Origin: Campylobacter taeniopygiae
GTDB taxonomy: Bacteria > Campylobacterota > Campylobacteria > Campylobacterales > Campylobacteraceae
Assembly: GCF_005406225.1 (NCBI RefSeq)
Contig: NZ_NXLY01000003.1
Location: 62,001 to 126,000, forward strand
Direction: 5' to 3'
Length of the DNA stretch: 64,000 bases
Positions within the stretch are counted from its first letter, which is position 1; each line of letters opens with the position of its first letter. Under the pieces are notes generated by a model. The model was not told the DNA's origin and made no database searches. It saw nothing but the letters and a program-made list of their open reading frames with translations. Below are positions 28,759 to 37,727 of this stretch, piece after piece. A program made the translations under genes and the position numbers.

Positions 28759-30142
28759 TTTTTTGATTTAAATCAGCAATTTGGCTTATTAATTCTTCTA
28801 AGATATTAATATCTGGATTACTTTGCTTATCTAAATAAGCTGTATCAATCTTTGGCGTAATAACATCTTGCTTATAAATAAAACGAAAATTCTCAATAGT
28901 CTTTAAATTATCATTTACAAGCCTAGAAACTTCTTCTTTGCTTTTTCCTGGAGAAATAATCAAATAACTTTTTTCATCAATCATCCAAAGTTCATCAAAT
29001 TCATTGCAACTATCTTTTAAAATTTTTTTAAAACGAACAAAAATTTCATTTAAACTCCCAACCCCATATTTTTCCATAATAAAACGATAGTTTTGTATAG
29101 AGAATAAAGCTAATGCATAATTTACTTTATATTTTTTAAAATTTTCATCCAATTTCTCAAGCTCTTTAACAACGGTCCAAGATTCTCTCTCTTCAAGACT
29201 TTGAGTGAATTCAATTTGGGTATTTAAAGAATTAATCTTTTCACTAAGCTGCTCAAGCTTTTTCTTTAAAAACTCAAAACTAATCTTAACCTCACCCTTT
29301 TCATCTGGATTTAAAGTGTTAACAAAATCCATATTTTGCTGATTAGTCTTATTTAATAAGCTAAAAAGCTCATAGATCTTTTTTAAATTCTCATTGAAAA
29401 AATTTAAATTTTTTTGCACATACATATTATCAACCATCACTCGGTGACTAACAATTTCTAAAAGTTCATTTTTAAAATTATTTTCATTGATTAAAAAAGC
29501 TTTTTTAGATAAATTTTGTGAAAACCCTTGAATTTTAAGATCATCCACCAAAGAAGGATTTAAACAAGACGTTAAAAGTTCGCAAAAATATTCTAAATTT
29601 CTTTCTCCAAGTTTATTTAAAAGTTTCTTAATTACTGTGTCAAAATCATCAAATTTACCAATACCGTACTTTCTTATCTCATTATCAAAATCATTTTCTT
29701 CATAACTTTTTTCCAATTCTTTCCATTTTTTGGAAAGCAAATAAATACTTTCGCTATCCATAGTTTTAGAAATTCTTATCGAAGTAATTTTTGCTAAATC
29801 TCTAATTTTTTTATCTTTGCTTACTTGTAAGGCCTTGCATAGAGTGGATAAAAAATCAAAAAATTCACTAAATTGCTTTCCACTTTGTCTATTAAGCACA
29901 GAAATTAAAAAAGTTATCAATTCCTCAATAGTACGAACAGGTTTTGAATCAAGCTCTTGTTGATAATTTGATAAAAGCAAAGCTTTATATTTTTCCAATT
30001 TTACTTTGTTTAAGGTTGTAAGTTTATCTTTTTGTGCAATTTCTTCAAATACTTCAGTATAATTTTCAGGAGTAGGACGTAACTTTCTTTCCTTTAAAGC
30101 AATTAAAGTTTTTTTTGCGATTTCATTAATGTTGGGCAGCAC
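28745..30142 (-). CDS. Large helical protein with degenerate GGDEF domain
   Basis: The 465 residues start at a GTG with [32 protein letters not shown], a segment seen before GGDEF domains in epsilon-proteobacterial proteins. A long helical region follows, then from about residue 330 a domain that aligns with GGDEF: YALALFSIQNYRFIMEKYG at the substrate-binding end and DELWMIDEKSYLIISPGKS where the GGDEF signature should be. The signature itself reads MIDEK, so cyclic di-GMP synthesis is not expected. It might bind nucleotide or act structurally. It lies between lptE, which it overlaps by 17 bases, and folC. The domain call is by eye. Confidence 0.65.
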   Translation of the reverse strand: MLPNINEIAKKTLIALKERKLRPTPENYTEVFEEIAQKDKLTTLNKVKLEKYKALLLSNYQQELDSKPVRTIEELITFLISVLNRQSGKQFSEFFDFLSTLCKALQVSKDKKIRDLAKITSIRISKTMDSESIYLLSKKWKELEKSYEENDFDNEIRKYGIGKFDDFDTVIKKLLNKLGERNLEYFCELLTSCLNPSLVDDLKIQGFSQNLSKKAFLINENNFKNELLEIVSHRVMVDNMYVQKNLNFFNENLKKIYELFSLLNKTNQQNMDFVNTLNPDEKGEVKISFEFLKKKLEQLSEKINSLNTQIEFTQSLEERESWTVVKELEKLDENFKKYKVNYALALFSIQNYRFIMEKYGVGSLNEIFVRFKKILKDSCNEFDELWMIDEKSYLIISPGKSKEEVSRLVNDNLKTIENFRFIYKQDVITPKIDTAYLDKQSNPDINILEELISQIADLNQKNDTE

Positions 30143-30638
30143 GCTTATGACCTTTAATAGCTATAGCTGAAATAAATTCATCAAAAGCTTCACTTGAAGC
30201 AGAACGGATAGCATCATAGCGTGCAGAATCACTTATGATACTATTAGGTGAAATATCAAAATTATAACTACCGCTTGTATTAAAATGCTCACTTGTGCCA
30301 TCTTTAAAGATAACATAAAATTCCAAATTTAATCTAGCTTTATAGCTTACAACATAGCCATTCTTATCATAAATTAAAGGAATAAAATCAAGATTATCCA
30401 TCTTAACATTGATAATATCATCAGCCTCATGCTTTAAGGCAAGTTTTCTTCCAAGTTTAGAAATAACCATTTCCTTAAGAGTATCAGCCACAAAAATACT
30501 ATTTTTAGGATCTTGAAGGTTTAATTCTACATTAACATAAACCTTCTCATCAAAGATATTATCGGCTATTTTTGAAGTTGGAACATAGCCACAAGCTGAA
30601 AAAAACAACACTATAAAACTAATAAAAACTTTCTTCAT
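30126..30638 (-). CDS. lptE: LptE-like outer membrane lipoprotein
   Basis: The 170 residues begin [20 protein letters not shown], a lipoprotein signal with the lipobox FSAC and the GYxP motif after the Cys typical of LptE. The rest has the alternating beta pattern of the family: [36 protein letters not shown] and [13 protein letters not shown]. LptE plugs LptD, the barrel that places lipooligosaccharide in the outer membrane. It starts with ATGA overlapping the leuS stop. LptE is poorly conserved, so the call rests on the signal motif, size and position after leuS. Confidence 0.75.
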   Translation of the reverse strand: MKKVFISFIVLFFSACGYVPTSKIADNIFDEKVYVNVELNLQDPKNSIFVADTLKEMVISKLGRKLALKHEADDIINVKMDNLDFIPLIYDKNGYVVSYKARLNLEFYVIFKDGTSEHFNTSGSYNFDISPNSIISDSARYDAIRSASSEAFDEFISAIAIKGHKRAAQH

Positions 30639-33064
30639 TTAATCACCAAATTAACCAATTTTCCTTCAATATAAATTTCTTTGACTATATTTTTATCTTG
30701 AATCCATTTAAAAACGCTTTCTTTAGCTATTTTTAGAATTTCATCTTTACTAGCAGAACTTGAAATTTCTATCTCTGCACGTTTTTTTCCATTAACACTT
30801 ACGGCTAAATTTAGTATATCTTTTACAAAAACTTCTTCTTTTAATTCTAAAATTTTAAAATTTTCACATCCAAAAAGGTGCTCACTTAATTCAAAGCAAA
30901 CATGAGGAATAATAGGCTCTAAAATATTTAAGATGATATAAAAAGCTTCTTGTTCTAAAGCTTCATTCTTGCAATTTGAAAGTGCGTTTAAAGCCTCCAT
31001 GCAAGATGCAATCAAAGTATTAAATGCAAAGGTTTGAGTATATACTTCTTCAGATTTTTTCAAAGCTTCATATACTTTTAATCTCGCATATTTTTCTTCT
31101 TTATTTAAATTTTCTTGCTTAAGCTCTAAAAGCTTTCCTTTTTTAACATTTTGCGCCTTATCATAAAGTCTGCAAATAAATCTATAGGCACCCTCAAGCG
31201 CATCATCATTCCACTCTAACTCTTTCGCAGGTGGTGCAGCAAATAAAATAAATAATCTTGCCGTATCGGCTCCATATTTTTTAATAATATCATCAGGATC
31301 TACAACATTGCCTTTAGACTTTGACATCTTAGCCCCATCCTTTAAAACCATACCTTGAGTTAAAAGTCTATCAAAAGGCTCACTATCATTTAAATATCCT
31401 AAATCTCTCAAAGCTTTTTGAAAAAATCTTGCATAAAGCAAATGTAAAATAGCATGTTCAATGCCGCCAATATATTGATCAACATTCATCCAATATTTCA
31501 TACTTGACTCATCCAAGGCTTTTTCTTGCCAAGTTTTCTCATCACTTGCAAAACGTGCAAAATACCAAGAACTTTCAAAAAAAGTATCTAAAGTATCTGT
31601 TTCTTTGCAGGCTTTAAGACCACATTTTGGACAAGTACATTCTTTCCAAGTTGGGTGCTTTTCTAAAGGATTTCCTTCTCCGGTGATCTCTATATCTTCA
31701 GGTAAAACAACAGGAAGATTTTCTATTTTTTGTGGAACTATGCCACATTTTTCACATTTAATCATAGGAATAGGAGCACCCCAATACCTTTGACGCGAAA
31801 CCCCCCAATCTCGAATTTTAAAATTAATGGTTCTTTTCCCTATATTTTCCTTCTCAAATAAAGCAATGATTTTATCTCTTGCTATATTACACTCAATTTC
31901 GCTAAATTCACCACTTTCTATGAGTTTTCCTGATTTTTGTGTATATGGAAGTTTGGAATCACACTCGATCACTTTTTTAATTTCAAGCTTATATTTGTTT
32001 GCAAATTCAAAATCCCTCTCATCGTGTGCAGGAACAGCCATAACTGCACCACTCCCATAATCAGATAAAACAAAATTAGCAACCCATACAGGAATTTTTT
32101 CTTTTGTTAAGGGGTGCAAAGCGTAAATATCTAAAAAATAGCCCTCTTTTTCAGCACTTTGTCTTTCTCTTGGAGTTTGATTTTGAATTTGCTTGATTTT
32201 TTCGATTAGCTTAGAATCTAAATGAGAATGATTCATAAGATTTTGGACAATTTTATGATCAACTGATAAAGCAATATAACTTACCCCATATATCGTATCA
32301 GCACGTGTAGTGAAAACATTAATATGATCTTCTTGGCTTTTTTCTTGGCTTTTTTCATCTAAAATAAGCTTAAATTCAAGACCTTCACTTTTACCTATCC
32401 AGTTTTCTTGCATTGTTAATACTTGATTTGGCCACTTATCCTTCAAATTTTTAAGCTCTTTTAAAAGCTCATCTGTATAAGCTGTGATTTTTACATAATA
32501 TCCTGGCATCTTTTTTTGGACAACTTCATGCCCACAACGCCAACATTTTCCATCTTCAACTTGCTCATTTGCTAAAACCGTTTGATCTTGCTCACACCAA
32601 TTAACATTAGCTTCTTTAGTATAAATCAAGCCTTTTTCATACATTTTAATAAAAAATTCTTGTTCAAATTTTGTATAAAGTGGATCAGAAGTAGCTAAAA
32701 TTCTTTTTTTTGAAAAAGAAAAACCTAAAGAAAAAAGTTCATTTTTCATATAATCTATATTTTCATAAGTCCAAGATTTTGGATGCACCTTATGTTTAAT
32801 CGCAGCATTTTCAGCGGGCATACCAAAACTATCAAAACCGATAGGATGCAAAACATTGTAACCTATTTTTCGGTAATATCTCGATATAGCATCCCCTATG
32901 CTATAATTTCTAACATGTCCCATGTGGATGCGCCCACTTGGATAAGGAAACATTGATAAAATATATTTTTTAGGCAAAGAAAAATCATTTTTTGGTTCAA
33001 AATAATCATTTTGATCCCAAATTTCTTGCCATTTTTTTTCTATACTCTTTGCTTCATAAGCCAT
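30635..33064 (-). CDS. leuS: Leucyl-tRNA synthetase
   Basis: This class I synthetase of about 809 residues charges tRNA(Leu). HIGH appears as [19 protein letters not shown] near residue 45, KMSKS as [10 protein letters not shown] near residue 580, and the editing domain is between ([14 protein letters not shown]). Two zinc-type Cys pairs are present (CEKCG and CPKCG). I start at the ATG at 33064, which has AGGAGA 8 bases upstream; the preceding in-frame TTG is not needed. A 12-bp tandem duplication in the editing region gives KSQEKSQE. It follows secF by 12 bases in the long minus-strand operon. Confidence 0.97.
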   Translation of the reverse strand: MAYEAKSIEKKWQEIWDQNDYFEPKNDFSLPKKYILSMFPYPSGRIHMGHVRNYSIGDAISRYYRKIGYNVLHPIGFDSFGMPAENAAIKHKVHPKSWTYENIDYMKNELFSLGFSFSKKRILATSDPLYTKFEQEFFIKMYEKGLIYTKEANVNWCEQDQTVLANEQVEDGKCWRCGHEVVQKKMPGYYVKITAYTDELLKELKNLKDKWPNQVLTMQENWIGKSEGLEFKLILDEKSQEKSQEDHINVFTTRADTIYGVSYIALSVDHKIVQNLMNHSHLDSKLIEKIKQIQNQTPRERQSAEKEGYFLDIYALHPLTKEKIPVWVANFVLSDYGSGAVMAVPAHDERDFEFANKYKLEIKKVIECDSKLPYTQKSGKLIESGEFSEIECNIARDKIIALFEKENIGKRTINFKIRDWGVSRQRYWGAPIPMIKCEKCGIVPQKIENLPVVLPEDIEITGEGNPLEKHPTWKECTCPKCGLKACKETDTLDTFFESSWYFARFASDEKTWQEKALDESSMKYWMNVDQYIGGIEHAILHLLYARFFQKALRDLGYLNDSEPFDRLLTQGMVLKDGAKMSKSKGNVVDPDDIIKKYGADTARLFILFAAPPAKELEWNDDALEGAYRFICRLYDKAQNVKKGKLLELKQENLNKEEKYARLKVYEALKKSEEVYTQTFAFNTLIASCMEALNALSNCKNEALEQEAFYIILNILEPIIPHVCFELSEHLFGCENFKILELKEEVFVKDILNLAVSVNGKKRAEIEISSSASKDEILKIAKESVFKWIQDKNIVKEIYIEGKLVNLVIK
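32330..32353 (-). repeat. 12-bp tandem duplication in leuS
   Basis: Two perfect copies of AAAAGCCAAGAA on the coding strand encode KSQEKSQE on a surface-like charged stretch of the editing domain. The unit is a multiple of three, so the frame is kept. Confidence 0.7.
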
Positions 33065-33076
33065 CAATTATTCTCC

Positions 33077-34051
33077 TTAAACTATTCCTTTTTCATACAT
33101 AGAACGATTACGTTCTTTTTCTTGTTTTCTTTTGAGTTTTTCAAGCTCTTTATTTCTAAAATCAAGCACATTAAATTTAAACCAAAGTAAAGTCGGACTT
33201 GCTACGAAAATAGAACTTAAGGTTCCTGCTACAATACCCACTATAAGCGCTAAAGAAAATCCTTGTATCATTTCTCCGCCAAAAAAATACAAAATAACTA
33301 CTGTAGCTAAAGTAAGCCCTGATGTTAAAATAGTCCTTGATAAAGTTGCCGATACACTTTCATTAATAATAGGTGCAAGCTCTGTTCTTTTGCTTGTTTT
33401 AATCCCTTCTCTTATCCTATCAAAAATAATGATTGTATCATTTAAAGAATATCCAAGCACAGTTAAAACTGCAGCTAAAGTATCCAAATTAACATCGATC
33501 TTAAAAAGAGAAATCGCACCCAAAGTTATGATCACATCGTGAATTTCACTAATAATTGCAGCCATAGCAAAACGCCACTCAAAACGAACTGCTAAATAAA
33601 TTAAAATAGCGATCAATGAAATAACAACAGCAGTAATCCCTTTATTTCTAAGCTCATCTCCAACTTTTGGGCCTACAACATCAGCTCTACGAACTTCGAA
33701 TTTTCCAGTATCTTTTAAAATTTCACTGATATAAGCGCTAATATCATTTCCTAGACTATCATTACTTCCTAAAAAACGAATGGTTACTTCATCTTTATTG
33801 CCAAATTCTGTCACAGATAGACTTTGAAAACCACCTTTTTTTTCTAAAAGCTCACGAATTTGAGGTATAGGGGCAACTTCATTATCATATTTAAGCTGGA
33901 TCAAAGTTCCTCCACTAAAATCAATACCGTATTGCAAACCTCTATCCCAAAGTAAATAAATTGATCCAAAAAATAGAAAAAAAGAAAGAGAAATTGCAGC
34001 AAATCGCATTCTCATAAAATCATAAATTTTCTTTTCGCTAAAAAACTGCAT
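33077..34051 (-). CDS. secF: Protein translocase subunit SecF
   Basis: SecF pairs with SecD to use the proton gradient for the late steps of protein export. The 324 residues have a first membrane helix, the GIDFSGGTLIQL motif (about residues 37-50), a periplasmic domain, and five further helices including AAVLTVLGYSLNDTIIIFDRIRE, the conserved SecF motif. The C-terminal tail is charged. Its ATG overlaps the secD stop by one base, and leuS follows after 12 bases. Confidence 0.97.
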   Translation of the reverse strand: MQFFSEKKIYDFMRMRFAAISLSFFLFFGSIYLLWDRGLQYGIDFSGGTLIQLKYDNEVAPIPQIRELLEKKGGFQSLSVTEFGNKDEVTIRFLGSNDSLGNDISAYISEILKDTGKFEVRRADVVGPKVGDELRNKGITAVVISLIAILIYLAVRFEWRFAMAAIISEIHDVIITLGAISLFKIDVNLDTLAAVLTVLGYSLNDTIIIFDRIREGIKTSKRTELAPIINESVSATLSRTILTSGLTLATVVILYFFGGEMIQGFSLALIVGIVAGTLSSIFVASPTLLWFKFNVLDFRNKELEKLKRKQEKERNRSMYEKGIV

Positions 34052-35631
34052 TATTTTCTCCTATATCCAAACCAAAATTTTGTATCATTGCTTTTTTCAA
34101 TACGATGCATAAATAAATCAAACATTCCATGAGTTCCTAAAATAGCAGTGATCATAGAAACAACTATACCTATACCCAAAGTTACAGCAAAGCCTTTAAC
34201 CGATCCTGTTCCATAAATATAAAGCACAACTGAAGTAACCAAAGAAGTAATATTAGAATCCACAATGGCACTCATAGCATTTTTATAGCCTTGCTCTATA
34301 CTTGTTTTTATTTTTACTCCATCTCGCAAAAGCTCTCGGATACGTTCATTGATAATTACATTAGCATCCACAGCCATCCCTACAGTTAAAACAAGTCCTG
34401 CCATACCTGGTAGAGTTAAAGTAGCTCCAAACATTGCCATAATAGCAACAACAACTAAAATATTAACTATCATTGCAATATTAGCAAAAACTCCAGCTAC
34501 GCGGTAATAAATTATCATAAAAACTATAATAAAAATAGACGCACCCGTTAAGGCCATCATACTCATTTTTATACTATCAGCACCTAAAGATGGTCCTATA
34601 CTTCTTTGTTCTAAAAGTTTAACCGGTGCCAATAAAGCTCCACTTCTTAAAGCTACAGCTACATCACGGGCTTCTTCTTGGGTAAAAGCTCCACTAATTT
34701 GACCACTTCCTCCGCCTATTCTTTCATTAATAGATGGAGCAGAATAAACTTTATTATCCAGCACGATTGCTAAACGTTTGCCAACATGAGATCCTGTATA
34801 ATCAGCAAATTTTTTTGCACCTTCAGAATTTAAAGTAAAATTAATCACCGGATAATTACTTTTATCACTAAAACCAACCCTAGCATCTGTCAGCATTGAT
34901 CCATCTAAAATAGGAACACTTTTTAACGGATATTTTAAATTTGGATTTCTAGAATCTGGGACTAAAATAAGCCCATAACTCGCTGCCTCTGCATCGCTCA
35001 TAGTTGCAGCTTCTCCCATTTTAGAATCATCCACTTCCATAAGTTGCAAATGTGCTGCTTTGGTAATACGTTCCTTTGCTCTTAATTCATCTTCTTTGGT
35101 TTTAATACCTGCAAGTTCAACCAAAATTTTATCTTCACCCTGTCTAGCAACTGTAGGTTCAGCAAGTCCAAATTGATCCAAACGATTTCTGATTGTCTCA
35201 ACAGCTTGCAAAAGTGCAAAATTTTCGATATTTTTAACTTCTTCTTGGGTAAAAGAAATTTGATAATGCATATTTTCATTTTGGATTTTTAAACCCTTGA
35301 TTTCCTTAAGTAATTCATCTACTTTAGATACATCTGCATTATCAAGTAAGGTAAATTCTAATTTATCTCCATGAGTGCTTAATCCATCATTTAAAATATT
35401 CTCTTTATTAAAAGAATAATTTAAAGAAGAGGCAATAGACTTGATTTTAGATTTTACTGCTTCTTCATTATCCACCCCCAAAAGCATATAAAGTCCGCCT
35501 TGTAAATCAAGACCTAGATTAATTTTGGCGCCTTTTTGAGATTGCAAAAAAGAAGGAAGTGAAAAAATCACTCCAAAGATAAAAACCGCTATAAAAACAA
35601 TCAGTCTATAGGTTAGTTTAGAATTACGCAT
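34051..35631 (-). CDS. secD: Protein translocase subunit SecD
   Basis: SecD is the larger partner of SecF. The 526 residues show a first helix, LGLDLQGGLYMLLGVD, a large periplasmic P1 domain (about residues 55-340), then FTQEEARDVAVALRSGALLAPV and the terminal helices with TLPGMAGLVLTVGMAVDANVIINERIRE. The start is the ATG at 35631; an in-frame TTG just upstream is not supported by a ribosome binding site. The start overlaps the end of yajC by 8 bases. Confidence 0.97.
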   Translation of the reverse strand: MRNSKLTYRLIVFIAVFIFGVIFSLPSFLQSQKGAKINLGLDLQGGLYMLLGVDNEEAVKSKIKSIASSLNYSFNKENILNDGLSTHGDKLEFTLLDNADVSKVDELLKEIKGLKIQNENMHYQISFTQEEVKNIENFALLQAVETIRNRLDQFGLAEPTVARQGEDKILVELAGIKTKEDELRAKERITKAAHLQLMEVDDSKMGEAATMSDAEAASYGLILVPDSRNPNLKYPLKSVPILDGSMLTDARVGFSDKSNYPVINFTLNSEGAKKFADYTGSHVGKRLAIVLDNKVYSAPSINERIGGGSGQISGAFTQEEARDVAVALRSGALLAPVKLLEQRSIGPSLGADSIKMSMMALTGASIFIIVFMIIYYRVAGVFANIAMIVNILVVVAIMAMFGATLTLPGMAGLVLTVGMAVDANVIINERIRELLRDGVKIKTSIEQGYKNAMSAIVDSNITSLVTSVVLYIYGTGSVKGFAVTLGIGIVVSMITAILGTHGMFDLFMHRIEKSNDTKFWFGYRRK

Positions 35632-35896
35632 CAATTTTCTTTGCTACAAATTCTCGCGAAATTTTCGCAGTAACATTGTCTTCATTAAGCTTAACTTTGA
35701 TAAAATCCTCTTCTGGTTTTACAACTTCACAAATAAGTCCACCAGTAGTAATGATTTTATCGCCTTTTTGCAAAGAATTAAGCATATCTTTATGAGTTTT
35801 TGCTTGTTTTTGCTGCGGTCTTATTACTAAAAAATAAAAAATAGCAAATAAAACAACAAGAGGTAACAATGAGGTTAAAATTGACTTTTCTTCCAT
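35624..35896 (-). CDS. yajC: Preprotein translocase accessory subunit YajC
   Basis: The 90 residues have one membrane helix (ILTSLLPLVVLFAIFYFLVI) followed by RPQQKQAKTHKDMLNSLQKGDKIITTGGLICEV, the unmistakable YajC pattern. YajC associates with SecDF in the inner membrane. AAAGGA precedes the ATG. The first 28 bases overlap, in opposite orientation, the start of lnt. It is the first gene of the long minus-strand operon that runs to hemD. Confidence 0.96.
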   Translation of the reverse strand: MEEKSILTSLLPLVVLFAIFYFLVIRPQQKQAKTHKDMLNSLQKGDKIITTGGLICEVVKPEEDFIKVKLNEDNVTAKISREFVAKKIDA

Positions 35897-37188
35897 ATTT
35901 TTCCTTTATTCCAAAAAAATTAAATACTAATTCTACCATTTTTAAAATAATAAAAGTCTTTTTTGTTGCAATTTTACTTTCAAATCCAATTTATTTATCT
36001 TTTTTTGAAAACATTTTTACCCAAACTATAAGTCCATTTTTAGCGATTTGGGGCTTAATATTACTTTTAAAACATAAAAAAGCCAAAGAATACTTTTGGA
36101 TAGGTTTTTTTACAGGAATACTTTGGTTTTGGTGGATAGGGCTTTCCTCAATTTATTTTAATCTTAGTTATTTAGTTCCCATTATCATCTTTTTTATAGG
36201 ATTGTTTTATGGCTTACTTTTTAGAATTTGTCATTGGTTGAAATTTGATTTTTTAAGACTTTGTGGAATTTTTTGCCTTAGTTTTATCCATCCCTTTGGG
36301 TTTGATTGGCTAAATTGGGGAATATTTACCGTTTATGGTTTTTTTGATACAAGTTATAAGGGCATTATTTCTATTTTTCTAATCGCTTATTTTATTTATG
36401 AAGGTTATATTTCAAGATATTACAAAATAGCTATAGTTTTAATTTTGTTTTTCATGGGATTACAATACCATGAAAAACAAGCTCAAAAACTAGACATATC
36501 TTATAAATTAATCAATACAAATATATCTCAAGATCAAAAATTTTTAGTAGAAAATATAAAATCCAATACAGAATTTCTTTTAAAAGAAATCATTGAAGCA
36601 ATTAAAGAAAACAAAAAATTGGTGATTTTACCTGAAACCGCTTTTCCTTTTGATTTGAAAAATACTCCTTATGAAAATTTACTCAAAAATTTATCTTATC
36701 AAATCACAATTATTACTGGAGCTTTTAATAGCGAAAACGATCATATTTACAACAGCACTTATATTTTTAAAGAAGGCAATGTTTATATACTTAATAAACA
36801 TTATCTAGTTCCATTTGGAGAAGAAATTCCAATCTTTAAAAATCTCATTCAAAAATATTTTTTACCTAACACTCAAGAATTTTCTAAAGGTCCTATTCAA
36901 AGTAAATATAAACTCGATCATAAAATCATCACCAATGCAATTTGCTATGAAGCAACCAAAGAAAAAAATTATCAAAATTCTCAAATTATCATAGCCATAA
37001 GCAACAATGCTTGGTTTAATCATTCAAGTGAATATAAACTTCAACAATTATTGATGAAATTTTATGCAAGCAAATATGGAGTAAGCGTTTATCATGCAGT
37101 TAATGGCAAAGAAAATGCCCTAATAACCCCTAAAAAAATGTTAAGCAAAAGTTGGATGAAAGTATTTAAGAAATTTCATAAATCTTAA
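35869..37188 (+). CDS. lnt: Apolipoprotein N-acyltransferase
   Basis: Lnt adds the third acyl chain to lipoproteins in the inner membrane. The 439 residues have about six N-terminal hydrophobic helices, then a nitrilase-fold domain. The catalytic triad is visible as Glu in VILPETAFPF, Lys in YILNKHYLVPFGEEIP and Cys in ITNAICYEATKEKN. Overall it is shorter than the 512 residues of E. coli. AAGAGG lies 6 bases before the ATG, which supports a start inside the antisense of yajC; no other in-frame ATG exists before the membrane helices. Lipoproteins BamD, LptE and the thioredoxin-like protein of this window would be substrates. Confidence 0.93.
   Translation: MRLKLTFLPYFSFIPKKLNTNSTIFKIIKVFFVAILLSNPIYLSFFENIFTQTISPFLAIWGLILLLKHKKAKEYFWIGFFTGILWFWWIGLSSIYFNLSYLVPIIIFFIGLFYGLLFRICHWLKFDFLRLCGIFCLSFIHPFGFDWLNWGIFTVYGFFDTSYKGIISIFLIAYFIYEGYISRYYKIAIVLILFFMGLQYHEKQAQKLDISYKLINTNISQDQKFLVENIKSNTEFLLKEIIEAIKENKKLVILPETAFPFDLKNTPYENLLKNLSYQITIITGAFNSENDHIYNSTYIFKEGNVYILNKHYLVPFGEEIPIFKNLIQKYFLPNTQEFSKGPIQSKYKLDHKIITNAICYEATKEKNYQNSQIIIAISNNAWFNHSSEYKLQQLLMKFYASKYGVSVYHAVNGKENALITPKKMLSKSWMKVFKKFHKS
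35930..35935 (-). promoter_or_regulatory. -10 box for the yajC-hemD operon
   Basis: The minus strand reads AAAAATGGTAGAATTAG, with TAGAAT as a -10 box 34 bases before the yajC ATG. It lies within the 5' coding part of lnt, so the two divergent genes share this DNA. Confidence 0.4.
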
Positions 37189-37373
37189 TCATCCAACTCT
37201 TCACACATTTTTTTAAATTCTTGATAATACTTCCAAGAAGCTACTATGTCAGGACGATGTTGCTTGATATAGGACAAATGATTTAAATTCATAATTTGCA
37301 TGAATTTTGTTCTTAAAAAATGATTATTTTTTAAGAACAATAAAATATCTTTTTCTGATAATTTTTTATTTTT
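37185..37373 (-). pseudogene. C-terminal fragment of a decayed gene
   Basis: A minus-strand frame of 62 codons ends at a TAA overlapping the lnt stop and reads in part KFMQIMNLNHLSYIKQHRPD and IVASWKYYQEFKKMCEELDD. It has normal Campylobacter-like composition but no start codon near its 5' end, where a stop precedes it. With the stub at 37559-37618 on the same strand it looks like the remains of one gene that suffered an internal deletion. The family is not recognised. Confidence 0.5.
37307..37340. terminator. Perfect 14-bp hairpin downstream of lnt
   Basis: TTGTTCTTAAAAAA and its exact reverse complement TTTTTTAAGAACAA are separated by TGATTA. The stem with A and T runs on both sides can end transcription in either direction. 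It lies 119 bases past the lnt stop, inside the gene fragment. Confidence 0.6.
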
Positions 37374-37558
37374 TTATGAAAATTATAATTTTATTACATT
37401 AATTAAATTTAAAAATTTATTTAAAATCATATAGCTTATTTTTTGTAGTCAAATATTTTATCTTTAATACCGTTCTATTCAAATTTTTAGATAGAATATA
37501 TTTTTATGCTATTAAATAAAACTAAATACTCAATCACCCATTTTTATTATATTAATTA

Positions 37559-37618
37559 TCACCTAATCCAAGCTAAATGATTTTTGATTCTTTCTATGGC
37601 TGAATTGGGGTTTTGCAT
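37559..37618 (-). pseudogene. N-terminal stub of a decayed gene
   Basis: An ATG at 37618 with AAGGA upstream opens a 19-codon frame, MQNPNSAIERIKNHLAWIR, ended by TGA. The opening resembles the N-terminus of Campylobacter proteins that begin with a (S)AxxRIKNHLAYKLG-like segment, several of which I associate with surface-sugar loci. The frame breaks right after that motif. Between this stub and the fragment at 37185-37373 (37374-37558) I see only AT-rich sequence with no open frame. Confidence 0.45.
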
Positions 37619-37694
37619 GGTGAGGATCCTTAGATTAGATATAATAAATTTATAAATAAAGATATTATATAAAAATTTGACTTAAAAAATAGGC

Positions 37695-37727
37695 AAATAA
37701 AAGCCCTTTTTTGTAGGACTTTTATTT
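37695..37727 (-). terminator. Hairpin terminator of metK
   Basis: AAATAAAAGCCC pairs with AGGACTTTTATTT around an 8-base loop, with one bulge, followed by an A/T run. It overlaps the metK stop codon at 37722. Confidence 0.65.

Noticed and set aside
31798-31806. Six-C run in leuS as a phase-variation tract
   Set aside because: Six bases is too short for frequent slippage, and the gene is essential; the run lies in the conserved [11 protein letters not shown] segment.
33132-33542. Open frame of 136 codons opposite secF
   Set aside because: Antisense shadow of the SecF membrane helices; no ribosome binding site and no recognisable domain.
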